The notes: generated by a model from the letters alone, not told the origin. 64,000 nt of DNA from an uncultured Bacteroidales bacterium (GCA_902799705.1 CADCBP010000004.1:51504-115503); one strand, 5' to 3'; counted from the first letter of the stretch, positions 18,024-26,257 are shown. Numbers and translations: made by a program.

Positions 18024-18055
18024 GGCATATACTCTTGTATATGTCATGTTTTTTT
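18024..18055 (+). terminator. intrinsic terminator after the AAA/DUF4143 gene
   Basis: 9-bp stem (18024-18032 with 18037-18045), TCTT loop and a T-rich tail (18049-18055). The DNA before it (17813-18023) holds a CCCGAGTCATT word repeat and no gene. Confidence 0.75.
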
Positions 18056-18072
18056 AGAAAATCAAATAGTAT

Positions 18073-18102
18073 CTTCGGTCCTCCCAACGGGACCCACCGA
18101 AG
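18073..18102. other. small inverted repeat
   Basis: CTTCGGT (18073-18079) pairs with ACCGAAG (18096-18102) around an inner GTCC/GGGAC pair. It lies between a terminator and the promoter of the BRO-N gene. Its role is unknown; it may be a degraded structured element. Confidence 0.45.
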
Positions 18103-18186
18103 TTACAGTGCAGCGATGCTGTAAATTCCAAGTTTTAACCAAAAATCATTAAAAATACAAGTATTTTATAGATTTTCTGCCCAAAA

Positions 18187-18218
18187 CTTGTTTATTTGAA
18201 TCTTTTTTCGTAACTTTG
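18187..18218 (+). promoter_or_regulatory. promoter of the BRO-N gene
   Basis: TAACTTTG at 18211-18218, with CTTG 20 bp upstream at 18187-18190, 24 bp before the start codon. Confidence 0.5.
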
Positions 18219-18241
18219 TGCGCTAAAATGAAAAATGGATA

Positions 18242-18745
18242 ATGGAAGATAAATTCGCAATACAACTTTTCGAGGGCAATAAAGTGCGTGTCGTCTGGGA
18301 TGAAGAACAAGAGAAATACTTTTTTTCTGTTGTGGATATCATCCAAGTATTAACCGACAGTGTTAATCCGACTGATTTCCTCAAGAAGATGAAGTCGCGC
18401 GATAAAGAACTTGCTGAAGGGTGGGGACAATTTGTCATCCCCCTTGCATATCGAACAGCAGGAGGCAAGCAAAAAATTAATTTCGCCGATCTGCAGGGGA
18501 TCTTCCGTATTATTCAGTCTGTTCCGTCCAAGAAAGCAGAGCCTGTAAAACAATGGTTGGCGCAATTGGGTCAGCAGAGAATTGACCAGATGATAGATCC
18601 GGAACAAACGTTCCAAATGGCAGTGGAGGATTATCGCTGTCAAGGTTACTCGGATATTACATCATCGACACAAAAACAAAAGACAAAAAGGGTGAATTAC
18701 CTTTTGATGACGAAAACAAATAACCGACTCATGACCGACCGATGA
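18242..18745 (+). pseudogene. BRO-N domain (phage-antirepressor-like) gene with internal deletion
   Basis: The first 140 residues are a BRO-N domain (FFSVVDIIQVLTDS, then FVIPLAYRTAGGKQ and ADLQGIFRIIQSVPSKKAEP), found in phage antirepressors and DinD-like proteins. After EDYRCQGYSD the family would normally continue for over 100 residues. Here the frame runs into an unrelated tail, while another frame reads DTKTKDKKGELPFDDENK and stops at 18721, a typical natural end for the family. The middle was therefore deleted with a frame change. Confidence 0.75.
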
Positions 18746-18890
18746 GCGGGAGAAGAATAATTGAATGGTGACGCAAACTATGTTTGCTAAATGGTGCAAA
18801 TGGTGCGAATGGTGCAAATAGCGCTTCACCATTAAGCAATCCACCATTAGTGCGAAGCGCGCTCACCATTAATCAAGTAGCAATAAAGTC
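18737..18890 (+). repeat. shared intergenic repeat block
   Basis: Begins with a 33-bp sequence (GACCGATGAGCGGGAGAAGA...) that is repeated exactly at 22909-22941, then AATGGTGCA words, and ends with CACCATTAATCAA plus TAGCAATA, also present near 32708. All copies sit just upstream of a gene in the same orientation. Confidence 0.75.
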
Positions 18891-19799
18891 ATGAAACTAT
18901 CAATAATAACAATCAACTACAACAACGCTGAGGGCTTAAAGAAAACCCTTGCCTCCGTTGCATCACAGACCTATCGCGACATCGAGCACATCATCGTTGA
19001 TGCTGCTTCTACCGATGGTTCGGTAGATGTTATCCGTGATTACGAATCTGCTAACCGTTCATCTGTTCATCCATTAACCATTGTATGGAGCAGCAAAAAA
19101 GATAAGGGTATTTATAATGGAATGAATATTGGTATACAGCGCGCAACAGGAGACTATATTCAGATATTGAACAGTGGCGACATCCTCGCTGCGCCGGACG
19201 TTACCGAGCGTATGATGGCTGCGCTCAAAGCGCAGAATGATGAGATGAGCAGCACAAGTGTGCTAAATGAGCCACTATCGCTTAATGATGGAGTTGCCAT
19301 CTTATATGGCAACATGCTTAAATCGTACGACGGCAAGACGATTATCCATCGTGATACCTGCGGAGGCGATATGTACACACCTGAATCGTTCTTATATTTC
19401 TATAAAGGGACATTGAATCACGACTGCGCTTATATCCGTCATGACTTGTTCGAGAAATACGGGCTCTATAATGAGGATATGAAGATTTGCTCCGATTGGG
19501 AATGGTACGTGCGTGCTATAGTCATTGGTGGAGAGAAACCGGTATATACGAATATAGATGTGACTATCTTTGACATGAATGGAGTGAGTGAGTCGTATGG
19601 CAAGAACGCGGATATCATTAAGCGAGAACGTCGCGAGTATCTGGAGAAAATATTGCCACCGTCTGTCCTGTGGGATTATGATATGTATGCTTTTCCCATA
19701 ACCCAGTACCAACGACTAAAAAAATACCACCTTTGGGGATTGGTTTACTTTATGGAAAGAGTATTATTTAAGTTAGAAAAGTGGAGCGTTCTAAAGTGA
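18891..19799 (+). CDS. family-2 glycosyltransferase (WcaA-like)
   Basis: 302-aa GT2 enzyme: MKLSIITINYNNAEG, VDAASTDGSVDV, a KGIYNGMNIGI segment and NSGD in place of DXD, followed by a catalytic ENDW-like SDWEWYVR. Residues 124-133 (LNEPLSLNDG) are encoded by a short hairpin repeat also found in the glycosyltransferase at 22237 and, in intergenic form, near 32608. Two 5' stubs of close relatives lie at 12829 and 16122. Confidence 0.85.
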   Translation: MKLSIITINYNNAEGLKKTLASVASQTYRDIEHIIVDAASTDGSVDVIRDYESANRSSVHPLTIVWSSKKDKGIYNGMNIGIQRATGDYIQILNSGDILAAPDVTERMMAALKAQNDEMSSTSVLNEPLSLNDGVAILYGNMLKSYDGKTIIHRDTCGGDMYTPESFLYFYKGTLNHDCAYIRHDLFEKYGLYNEDMKICSDWEWYVRAIVIGGEKPVYTNIDVTIFDMNGVSESYGKNADIIKRERREYLEKILPPSVLWDYDMYAFPITQYQRLKKYHLWGLVYFMERVLFKLEKWSVLK

Positions 19800-19833
19800 T
19801 TTATGAATTATGATTTCAAGTTTATGATTTAGT

Positions 19834-19920
19834 ATGAAACTTAGCATCATAGTACCGATATATAATGTGGCTCCGTATCTGCGCAAATGCGTAAATGTAA
19901 AAAATATAATGCAAAAATAG
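19834..19920 (+). pseudogene. 5' fragment of a GT2 gene before hipBA
   Basis: A 28-codon frame reads MKLSIIVPIYNVAPYLRKCV and then diverges. It matches codons 2-20 of the intact glycosyltransferase just after hipA (21647) at roughly 85% of bases by eye. HipBA thus sits between a truncated and a complete 5' end of similar genes. Confidence 0.8.
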
Positions 19921-19958
19921 TAAAAAACATGTATATTGAATAAAATCTAATTCGATAA

Positions 19959-19990
19959 TTTGCATGTATAAAATATTTTTAGTAATTTTG
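19959..19990 (+). promoter_or_regulatory. hipBA promoter
   Basis: TTTG (19959-19962), 20 bp, TAATTTTG (19983-19990), 30 bp before hipB. Autoregulation by HipB is known in the family; I see no clear palindromic operator. Confidence 0.65.
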
Positions 19991-20020
19991 CGCAGTTTTT
20001 AACTAATCCGATTATTCAAT

Positions 20021-20347
20021 ATGGCTATTTCTGGAAATAATATGGATTATCATTCAATGAGCGATGATAGATTGGCACTTCTGTTGGGTGAGTTTATCAA
20101 GTATCATCGAATTGAAAAAAATCTGTCACAAGAAGAGTTAGGAACGGCGGCTGGTATAAGCAGACCAACCATATCGCTTATGGAGAGAGGAAAATCCATG
20201 AGTTTGAATAGTATCATACGCGTTTTGAGAGTTTTAGACTTGTTATACTTATTCGACGCAGTGCGGATTACGCAACAGATTAGTCCAATGGAACTTTTGA
20301 AAATCCAGGAAAAGCAGCGTAAACATTCGTCTAAAAAAAGGCCATGA
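20021..20347 (+). CDS. hipB: HipB-like antitoxin (Xre-type HTH)
   Basis: 108-aa helix-turn-helix protein: LGEFIKYHRIEKNLSQEELG, then AAGISRPTISLMERGK, the recognition part of an Xre HTH. In HipBA systems it binds the promoter and neutralises HipA. It overlaps hipA by 4 bp (ATGA). A second in-frame ATG at 20042 is a possible start. Confidence 0.85.
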   Translation: MAISGNNMDYHSMSDDRLALLLGEFIKYHRIEKNLSQEELGTAAGISRPTISLMERGKSMSLNSIIRVLRVLDLLYLFDAVRITQQISPMELLKIQEKQRKHSSKKRP

Positions 20348-21654
20348 GTTCAACAGCAAAGGTTAAAATATGGGATGCGACAGTTGGTGCTGTGACATGG
20401 CGTGATGAAGACGGCATGGCATATTTTGAGTATGACAAACGTTTTGAGAAAAACGGTTGGAATCTCTCTCCTCTAATGATGCCTTTAGATAGACCGCATA
20501 AAGTATATTCGTTTCTTTCTTTGCGGCGTAGAGATCCGAATGAATTGAATGCATTCAATGGTCTTCCCGGTTTGTTGGCAGACTCGCTTCCAGATAAGTA
20601 TGGCAATGAACTGATTGATTCATGGTTAGCATCCCAAGGACGTCAGCCTAATAGCATGAACCCTGTTGAGAAATTGTGCTTTATCGGGTCTCGAGCTATG
20701 GGGGCTTTACAGTTTGAACCGGTGGTGGACATAGGGGATAAAGGCATCAAAAAAATCAGCATACGTTCGTTGGTGGATATCGCTTCGGAGATTCTGGCTA
20801 AAAGAAGATCTTTTGCAGCAAATATGAACTCAGCAGATTTGGCCGTTCGTAAAATACTTAGTATCGGGTCTTCTGTGGGAGGAGCACGTCCGAAGGCTGT
20901 GATTGCATATAATGAAGAGACAAGAGATGTGCGTTCCGGTCAGTGTGATGCAGATCCCGGATATGAACATTGGCTCATTAAACTGGATGGTGTGAGTGAT
21001 GCACAGTTAGGTAGTTCAAAAGGATGGGGGCGTGTGGAGTATGCGTATTATCTAATGGCCAAAGAATGTGGCGTGGAGATGATGCCGTGTCAACTCTTTG
21101 AAGAGAACAAAAGAGCGCATTTTATGACCAAGCGATTTGATAGGCAAGGAACAGCAGAGCGATTGCATACACAAACCATGTGCGCTATCAATCACATGGA
21201 TTTTAACCATAATATGAGTTATAGTTATGAGCAGTTGTTCCAAATAATGCGGCAGTTAAACCTTACATATCCTCAAATGGAGCAAATGTTCCGCCGTATG
21301 GTTTTTAACGCCTATGCCCGCAATTGTGATGATCATACGAAGAATCATTCGTTTATAATGGACAAAAAGGGCAAATGGACTTTGGCGCCTGCTTACGACA
21401 TTTGTTTTGCTTACAATCCCGCTAATCAATGGGTAAGCAAGCATGCGTTGAGCATTAATTTTAAGAGGGAGCATTTCACGATGGATGATTTCATGTCTGT
21501 TGCACGGCTGATAAACTGTCGTAAACCGGAAACCATCATAGCCAAAGTGAAAGAGACAGTATCCCATTGGTCGGATTTTGCCGCTCAGGCTCATGTGGAC
21601 GATGATTTATATAGAATGATACAGGAATCAATACTGGTTGACGTTGATGATTAA
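20344..21654 (+). CDS. hipA: HipA-family Ser/Thr kinase toxin
   Basis: 436 aa, normal for HipA. N-terminal subdomain (VWRDEDGMAYFEYDKRF-like region), then the glycine-rich GSSVGGARPKA ATP-loop motif, HWLIKLDG with the ATP-binding Lys, the catalytic NCDDHTKNHSFIM, and the metal-binding LAPAYDI. In the type member the kinase phosphorylates GltX and arrests growth. All key residues appear present, so it is probably active. Its last 8 bp overlap the next glycosyltransferase. Confidence 0.88.
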   Translation: MSSTAKVKIWDATVGAVTWRDEDGMAYFEYDKRFEKNGWNLSPLMMPLDRPHKVYSFLSLRRRDPNELNAFNGLPGLLADSLPDKYGNELIDSWLASQGRQPNSMNPVEKLCFIGSRAMGALQFEPVVDIGDKGIKKISIRSLVDIASEILAKRRSFAANMNSADLAVRKILSIGSSVGGARPKAVIAYNEETRDVRSGQCDADPGYEHWLIKLDGVSDAQLGSSKGWGRVEYAYYLMAKECGVEMMPCQLFEENKRAHFMTKRFDRQGTAERLHTQTMCAINHMDFNHNMSYSYEQLFQIMRQLNLTYPQMEQMFRRMVFNAYARNCDDHTKNHSFIMDKKGKWTLAPAYDICFAYNPANQWVSKHALSINFKREHFTMDDFMSVARLINCRKPETIIAKVKETVSHWSDFAAQAHVDDDLYRMIQESILVDVDD

Positions 21655-22708
21655 ACTTTCCTTCATAGTACCAATCTATAATGTCGCTCCATATCTACGC
21701 AAATGCGTGGATAGTCTGCTCGCACAGGATTATGATAACTATGAGATCATTCTCGTGGATGATGGAAGTACTGACGATTCATGGTCAATTATCCAAGAAT
21801 ACATCACTCGGTTTAGAGGATTAGAGGATGAGAGGATTAGAGGAATTCATCAGGAGAATGGGGGATTGAGTGCAGCGCGGAATACAGGTATTGCTGCTGC
21901 ACGCGGTGAATATCTCTGTTTCGTCGATAGCGATGACTATTGGGAGCCGAACGTGTTAGGTGGACTGATGGCGCAAGTGGAGCGCGACAATCTCGATGTG
22001 CTCCGCTTCAAATATCAGCACGTGAGATTAGTCGAGAGTCGAGAGTCAAGAGTCGAGAGTAAATATGAGATGTTTAATCCATATAAGCAGAGTCCGTATC
22101 GTGATGATAACTATTCAGAGGAGGTGACAGATGGAGTTTCGTTCCTCAATACCCGCATGGGTACAGCCTGCTATGCCGTGATGTTTATCATCAAACGAGA
22201 CATGCTCTACAATGATGGAATGAGCTGCGACAAATCGCTAAATAATCCGCTATCGCTTAATGATGCATGCCTTTTCACTGAAGGAATCTATTTTGAGGAT
22301 ACAGATTGGACTCCGAGAATGCTGGTAAGAGCTCAGCGGGTGGCGAGCACGGACACGATAGTGTATAACTATCTCGTGCGACAGGGAAGTATTACGAAGG
22401 CTGTGGATCGAAACAAGAAAAAGAAAGTACTGGAGGATAAGATGCGACTGATAGGTGAGATGCAACGCCAAGCGGAAGAGTTGAGTCAACAAGGCAAAAA
22501 TCATAGCTGGTATCAGCGAATGATAGCCGATACAGTTATAAGTGTCATCAATATTATCAGTACGACCTTCTATTCCGAGCGCCAGTCTTACCTCTCGCGA
22601 TTGTGCGAACTGCGCGTCTTCCCAGTCTCCTCGCGTGGGTTAAAGGCGCGACTGATTAATTTTTCCCCGCGCTTAGCAGTCGAGATGATGCATATTAAAC
22701 ATGGATGA
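21647..22708 (+). CDS. family-2 glycosyltransferase with in-frame repeats
   Basis: 353-aa GT2 enzyme: LSFIVPIYNVAPYLRKCVDS, LVDDGSTDDSW, GLSAARNTGI and the DXD site FVDSDDYW. ATG 21647 is preferred over TTG 21638. It carries three in-frame low-complexity stretches: TTAGAGGA words (21810-21845), TCGAGAG words (22031-22060), and the short hairpin repeat LNNPLSLNDA (22237-22265). The start codon lies inside the hipA reading frame, so the toxin cassette is joined directly to this gene. Confidence 0.82.
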   Translation: MIKLSFIVPIYNVAPYLRKCVDSLLAQDYDNYEIILVDDGSTDDSWSIIQEYITRFRGLEDERIRGIHQENGGLSAARNTGIAAARGEYLCFVDSDDYWEPNVLGGLMAQVERDNLDVLRFKYQHVRLVESRESRVESKYEMFNPYKQSPYRDDNYSEEVTDGVSFLNTRMGTACYAVMFIIKRDMLYNDGMSCDKSLNNPLSLNDACLFTEGIYFEDTDWTPRMLVRAQRVASTDTIVYNYLVRQGSITKAVDRNKKKKVLEDKMRLIGEMQRQAEELSQQGKNHSWYQRMIADTVISVINIISTTFYSERQSYLSRLCELRVFPVSSRGLKARLINFSPRLAVEMMHIKHG

Positions 22709-23023
22709 TGCGCAGGTATGCGCGGCTTCTTTGTAAATCAAAAATGAAGAATAATTAGCAATACAATTGTTTGTAGTCAGTATTTGCGGATAGTGTTGAG
22801 GAATACAAGTATTGGAATATTGGAATAAACTGGTGCAAAGACTGAATGAGGAAGGAAATGAAACCGTTACAAATTGTTACTACTTGAAATAGCCTGCTGC
22901 TAACTACTGACCGATGAGCGGGAGAAGAATAATTGAATGGTAACGCAAACGAAGTCAGCTAAATGGTAGAATTGTAACGGTGGTAGGCAAGGCTCTAAAA
23001 AATAATAAAAACGCTAAGCAACT
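22709..23023 (+). repeat. gene-free repeat block
   Basis: No gene. It holds a copy of the 33-bp repeat from 18737 (at 22909-22941), then AATGGTA words and a GCAAGGCTCTAAAA segment also seen near 8920. No clear promoter for the following gene. Confidence 0.6.
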
Positions 23024-24400
23024 ATGATACGGAATAGACATCAGGATGTGAAAATACCAGATGAGAACCCATTTGAGCATGATCAATTAGGTCGAGAGCA
23101 ACATGTAGTGAATTTTGAACGTATTGTTTCACTCTATGCTGAGACAGGATGCGTGATGGCGCTGAATGGTCTGTGGGGAACAGGAAAGACGACATTCGTT
23201 GAGATGGCGTTGAAAGACATGAGAAACAAGGGGTACAAACCTCTCTATTTCAATGCTTGGACGAATGATTTCGTGAGTGATCCATTAGTGGCATTGCTCG
23301 CCGAGATGAAAGAGGTGCTGCCAGAATCGCAGAACTTGGATAAGGCCTTAGGTTTAGGTGGTAAGATACTTACTACCATTGGTGCATCCGTATTAAAAGG
23401 GGTAGTTAAGAGCAAAGTCGGAATAGATATTGATCAGGTGGCGGATGACGTGGCAGGTGTGATAAAAGACCAGATCGACGAGTATACGGAACAAAAGAAA
23501 TCATTAGCGGATTTTAAAGACACATTGACTGAATATGTGGCGGATAACACGAAGGATGGAAAGCCTGTGGTTTTCTTTATTGACGAGTTAGACAGGTGCA
23601 ATCCGCATTTTGCCGTACAGGTGTTAGAGCGCGTTAAGCATTTGTTTGATATTCCGAACATGATATTTGTACTGATTATCAACAAGGAGCAGTTAAAGCA
23701 TGCTGTTTGCGGATATTACGGAAGTGAGAATATTAATGCGGAAAACTATTTGCGGAGAATTATTGACGTAGAATACCAGTTACCGGAAGTTGATAAAGAA
23801 AAATATTTCGATTTACTATACGAAGAATATGCGTATGGAGACATTCTTAATACGTCCTTTAGAGCCAGTGATAGGTTGAAACAAGATACGGCTTATTTCC
23901 AATCGCTGATCGGATATCTGATGCGATATACTGATTTTGACTTGCGCACGATGGATAAGTTCATTGCACAGACACGTTTAGTGATGCAAACATACGCCCC
24001 GAGAGAAAAATTTTATTCAGGGGTATTTATAATGTTAAGTTACTTGCGGATAGCTGACGCGGAGTTATATGAACAAATAAAAGAGCATCAATTTGGGGTA
24101 ATAGAGTTAGTGGAGAAATTGGATAAGAGTTTAGGGGTGATTCTGCAGAGAATCAGCGATGCAAATGCATATCCCAAAAGTGATATCATGTCCGCATTGA
24201 CACGCTTGATATATACCTATGATCCGGAGCAAATAGATGACAATTTCCATGATATGTTGCTTCAGGTAAAGATCATAAACATTGATGTTGATGAATTTAT
24301 GAAACACATGGAGATTACAAAAAAAGATTGTCCTCTCGGTCATGATGAGATGAATGCGGTTTTTGAGCATCTGGGATTTGTAAAATATGTAAATTTGTAG
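23024..24400 (+). CDS. KAP-family P-loop NTPase
   Basis: 458-aa NTPase of the KAP (Kidins220/ARMS, PifA) family. Walker A GLWGTGKTTF near residue 49, an FNAWTNDFVSDP motif after strand 2, and Walker B FFIDELDRCNP near 186, followed by KHLFDIPNMIFVLIINKEQL. No transmembrane insert is obvious, so it is likely a soluble member. PifA-type proteins mediate phage exclusion, which makes defence plausible; that is inference. It is a single-gene unit ended by a terminator at 24478. Confidence 0.85.
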   Translation: MIRNRHQDVKIPDENPFEHDQLGREQHVVNFERIVSLYAETGCVMALNGLWGTGKTTFVEMALKDMRNKGYKPLYFNAWTNDFVSDPLVALLAEMKEVLPESQNLDKALGLGGKILTTIGASVLKGVVKSKVGIDIDQVADDVAGVIKDQIDEYTEQKKSLADFKDTLTEYVADNTKDGKPVVFFIDELDRCNPHFAVQVLERVKHLFDIPNMIFVLIINKEQLKHAVCGYYGSENINAENYLRRIIDVEYQLPEVDKEKYFDLLYEEYAYGDILNTSFRASDRLKQDTAYFQSLIGYLMRYTDFDLRTMDKFIAQTRLVMQTYAPREKFYSGVFIMLSYLRIADAELYEQIKEHQFGVIELVEKLDKSLGVILQRISDANAYPKSDIMSALTRLIYTYDPEQIDDNFHDMLLQVKIINIDVDEFMKHMEITKKDCPLGHDEMNAVFEHLGFVKYVNL

Positions 24401-24477
24401 AGACGCGACTTAACACTTTTAATGGACTGCAAAGTGAGATGACGGGCAAGATGGTAGGAATAGATAGTTCGATATAA

Positions 24478-24500
24478 CCTCGGCGGGAGCCGGGGTTTTT
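24478..24500 (+). terminator. intrinsic terminator
   Basis: CCTCGGC (24478-24484) pairs with GCCGGGG (24489-24495) around GGGA, followed by five T. It ends the KAP NTPase unit. Confidence 0.75.
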
Positions 24501-24553
24501 GTGTAATCAGGTGGAATTAGGTTAATTTAGGTAAAATTGCAAAAAAAAAGCAG

Positions 24554-24599
24554 TACCTTTGTACGCTCGATGGTTTTGAGCCATCGGGCGTATTTTTTT
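24554..24599 (+). promoter_or_regulatory. promoter with a terminator hairpin at +1 (attenuator?)
   Basis: TACCTTTG (24554-24561) is followed at once by a 12-bp stem (24562-24573 with 24581-24592), a 7-nt loop and seven T. Transcription starting a few bases after the -7 box would pass straight into an intrinsic terminator, giving a very short RNA unless read-through occurs. The gene starts at 24624. The promoter at 24960 also has a 12-bp hairpin at the same place. Confidence 0.7.
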
Positions 24600-24623
24600 G
24601 TTTAATTTTAACCTATTATTCTT

Positions 24624-24908
24624 ATGACTTCATTATCTCCGGCCGAGAAGGCTGTTCTGCAAGCCTGGCACGACTATGTGCATGGCCATCAACCGAGTTT
24701 TAATCACAAAGACGAATCCGAAAACGACACCATAGACCGGGTTCGTCTTTTCTATTTAATGACCGAGATCCTGTATGAGTACTATCGCGAATCGAATGTC
24801 CGGTGGTTCTCCTATCAGGCACTCCGCATGATGCAGGTGGACAGCGGTACATTCAGCCGATGGCGAAAACAATGGGCCAAAACATGGCTGAATCTGCGGT
24901 TGAAGTGA
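24624..24908 (+). CDS. small protein of unknown function
   Basis: 94 aa, no recognised family. Mostly helical, acidic in the middle (HKDESENDTID) and basic at the end (FSRWRKQWAKTW), with SYQALRMMQVDSGTFSRWRK looking like a short helix-turn-helix. The first of a run of small genes separated by structured elements. The leader contains the attenuator-like hairpin at 24562. Confidence 0.55.
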   Translation: MTSLSPAEKAVLQAWHDYVHGHQPSFNHKDESENDTIDRVRLFYLMTEILYEYYRESNVRWFSYQALRMMQVDSGTFSRWRKQWAKTWLNLRLK

Positions 24909-24959
24909 GCGAAATCCCGCGTTTCTGCAAAATGCAGATTTAGTTAACGAAAATTGCCG

Positions 24960-24996
24960 TACTTTTGCAGCCGGATTCGGAAATGAGTCCGGTTGC
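24960..24996 (+). promoter_or_regulatory. promoter followed by a long hairpin
   Basis: TACTTTTG (24960-24967), then a 12-bp stem with wobble pairs (24967-24978 with 24985-24996). Only two T pairs follow, so it is a weaker terminator than the one at 24562. The next gene starts 390 bp downstream at 25385, beyond a structured element. Confidence 0.5.
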
Positions 24997-25079
24997 ATTG
25001 GTCTTTTATAAGTCAACAATTACCAACAATGACCAAAAATTATTTATAGAAGTAATCAAAAAAACTTAAAGAAAAATAC

Positions 25080-25204
25080 AGATTCTACAGTTGCTCTATG
25101 CAACTTAGTGTAATCGCTCATCAGCCTACATAAAAACAAGCTTTCCCGATAGTCTGCTAATCGATTCCACTTATCAGTACCAATAATTGCCACTGATAGA
25201 ATCT
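25080..25204. repeat. structured element (family E), intergenic copy
   Basis: Outer stem AGATTCTA (25080-25087) with TAGAATCT (25197-25204), 8 bp, 125 nt overall. First hairpin GTTGC/GCAAC (25090-25104), last hairpin ATCAGT/ACTGAT (25173-25178 with 25192-25197). Left flank AAAAATAC, right flank TTCACAAAAAAT followed by a mini hairpin CGCTGCG. It fills most of the gene-free stretch 24909-25384. Confidence 0.7.
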
Positions 25205-25384
25205 TCACAAAAAATCGCTGCGCTTCAAAAAATACCGAAAATGCTATGCAGCGTGTTAGTGAAAAGAAAACCGATAAAAGAAAGTAACCAAAGAAAAATT
25301 AAAAACAGGTGGTACATATAGGTGTTACAACAAATAATTGAAAATTGTAACACCTTATGTAACACCGTTAAAATTTAATCTATT

Positions 25385-25705
25385 ATGGACCAATTTGATG
25401 CATTATGGACTATGCTCCGCCAACATGGCTCATCTGCCAAGAGGGAGCATGAATGTGTGCAGTTATGGCGCACCTATTCGCCTACGTTACAGCAACAGAT
25501 TTTCAATGCTATCTGTTCTAAGCTTGAGCATAACAAGTTCGTACATTACGACCCTCTGCGTGCAATCCAAGAAAACGCCAGGGCTGTGCAGACACAGACG
25601 CTTTCGTACAAAGAGTATTATGCTCGATATGGTACGACGGAGGAACGAGACGGATGGAAAATGGAGAATCCGACAGGACAGAAGGTGATATATGTTAGGG
25701 ATTAG
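25385..25705 (+). CDS. small protein of unknown function
   Basis: 106 aa, not recognised. Helical, polar, with LWRTYSPTLQQQIFNAICSKL and a Tyr-rich SYKEYYARYG segment; a soluble small DNA- or protein-binding role is possible but unproven. Leader of about 400 bp containing a structured element. It ends within a TTAGGG word repeat. Confidence 0.55.
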   Translation: MDQFDALWTMLRQHGSSAKREHECVQLWRTYSPTLQQQIFNAICSKLEHNKFVHYDPLRAIQENARAVQTQTLSYKEYYARYGTTEERDGWKMENPTGQKVIYVRD

Positions 25706-25736
25706 GGTTTAGGGATTAGGGTTTAGGGTTTAGGGG
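25695..25736 (+). repeat. TTAGGG-like word repeat
   Basis: About six units alternating TTAGGGA and TTTAGGG at the 3' end of the preceding gene, whose stop codon lies in the first unit. It resembles telomeric repeats only by chance of the word. Confidence 0.85.
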
Positions 25737-25851
25737 AAGGGATGGTATAGTGACGTACAGGATGGTCGCGAAATGGTCGTGTAGTTGCAATGAATTTTAT
25801 ACGAATTATCACTAGTGTACCATTAAAAAAGAACAAAAACATAGATAAACC

Positions 25852-25971
25852 CTTTTAAAGGCTTTTGCGCTTCGCACTATGCGTACTTTGTTGCTAAAAA
25901 CTCCTTGAGTGCAAGCACCCAGAAAGTTTTTAACACCAAATAACATCCTTACGGGATAAAGCATTTAAAAG
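25852..25971. repeat. structured element (family E), variant flanks
   Basis: Outer stem CTTTTAAAGGCTTT (25852-25865) with AAAGCATTTAAAAG (25958-25971), 13 of 14 paired, 120 nt overall. Inside are AAAAACT/AGTTTTT (25896-25902 with 25925-25931) enclosing GTGC-AA-GCAC, and ATCC-TTAC-GGAT. Flanks are ACATAGATAA and ACATAAACAT instead of the usual ones. No gene lies in 25706-26017. Confidence 0.6.
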
Positions 25972-26017
25972 ACATAAACATCAAAAACAATAAATACTAT
26001 TAGTAAAAAAATACAAT

Positions 26018-26257
26018 ATGAAAGTAGAATTGATTATACCTATAGAGACGTTGAGAGGGGCGCTAAGGAAGGACGGATACTACTTCCGGTTATACCGAGG
26101 TGTACAGATCGTTCAACGATGCCCCAATCGGTCAGGGCATACGAAAACAGCAGCAGAGGCGGCAAATCAACGTAAGTTTGCTGCGAAGTACGGGAGGCGG
26201 AAACCGGCATCCGATGCCGGACTAACTAACGAAGAAAAAGATCCAACTCACGAATGA
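26018..26257 (+). CDS. small basic protein of unknown function
   Basis: 79 aa. The central YRGVQIVQRCPNRSGHTK and AANQRKFAAKYG resemble, weakly, the layout in the proteins at 26301, 27549 and 28321 (a Tyr/Phe-Arg strand, a basic turn, then an Ala-rich helix with a KFA/RFA motif). Family unknown. It is followed at 43 bp by the next small gene. Confidence 0.5.
   Translation: MKVELIIPIETLRGALRKDGYYFRLYRGVQIVQRCPNRSGHTKTAAEAANQRKFAAKYGRRKPASDAGLTNEEKDPTHE

Noticed and set aside
12829-18935. GT2 stubs as target-site duplications of a transposon
   Set aside because: The copies differ at many bases, are 45-60 bp long and follow a gene start, unlike short exact target duplications; no transposase is present.
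25080-25204. Structured elements as tRNA genes because of the cloverleaf shape
   Set aside because: They are about 120 nt, lack A- and B-box-like invariant bases and any CCA-adjacent acceptor pattern.
25695-25736. TTAGGG repeats resembling a telomere
   Set aside because: Only about six mixed units inside a bacterial chromosome region; it fits the local word-repeat pattern.
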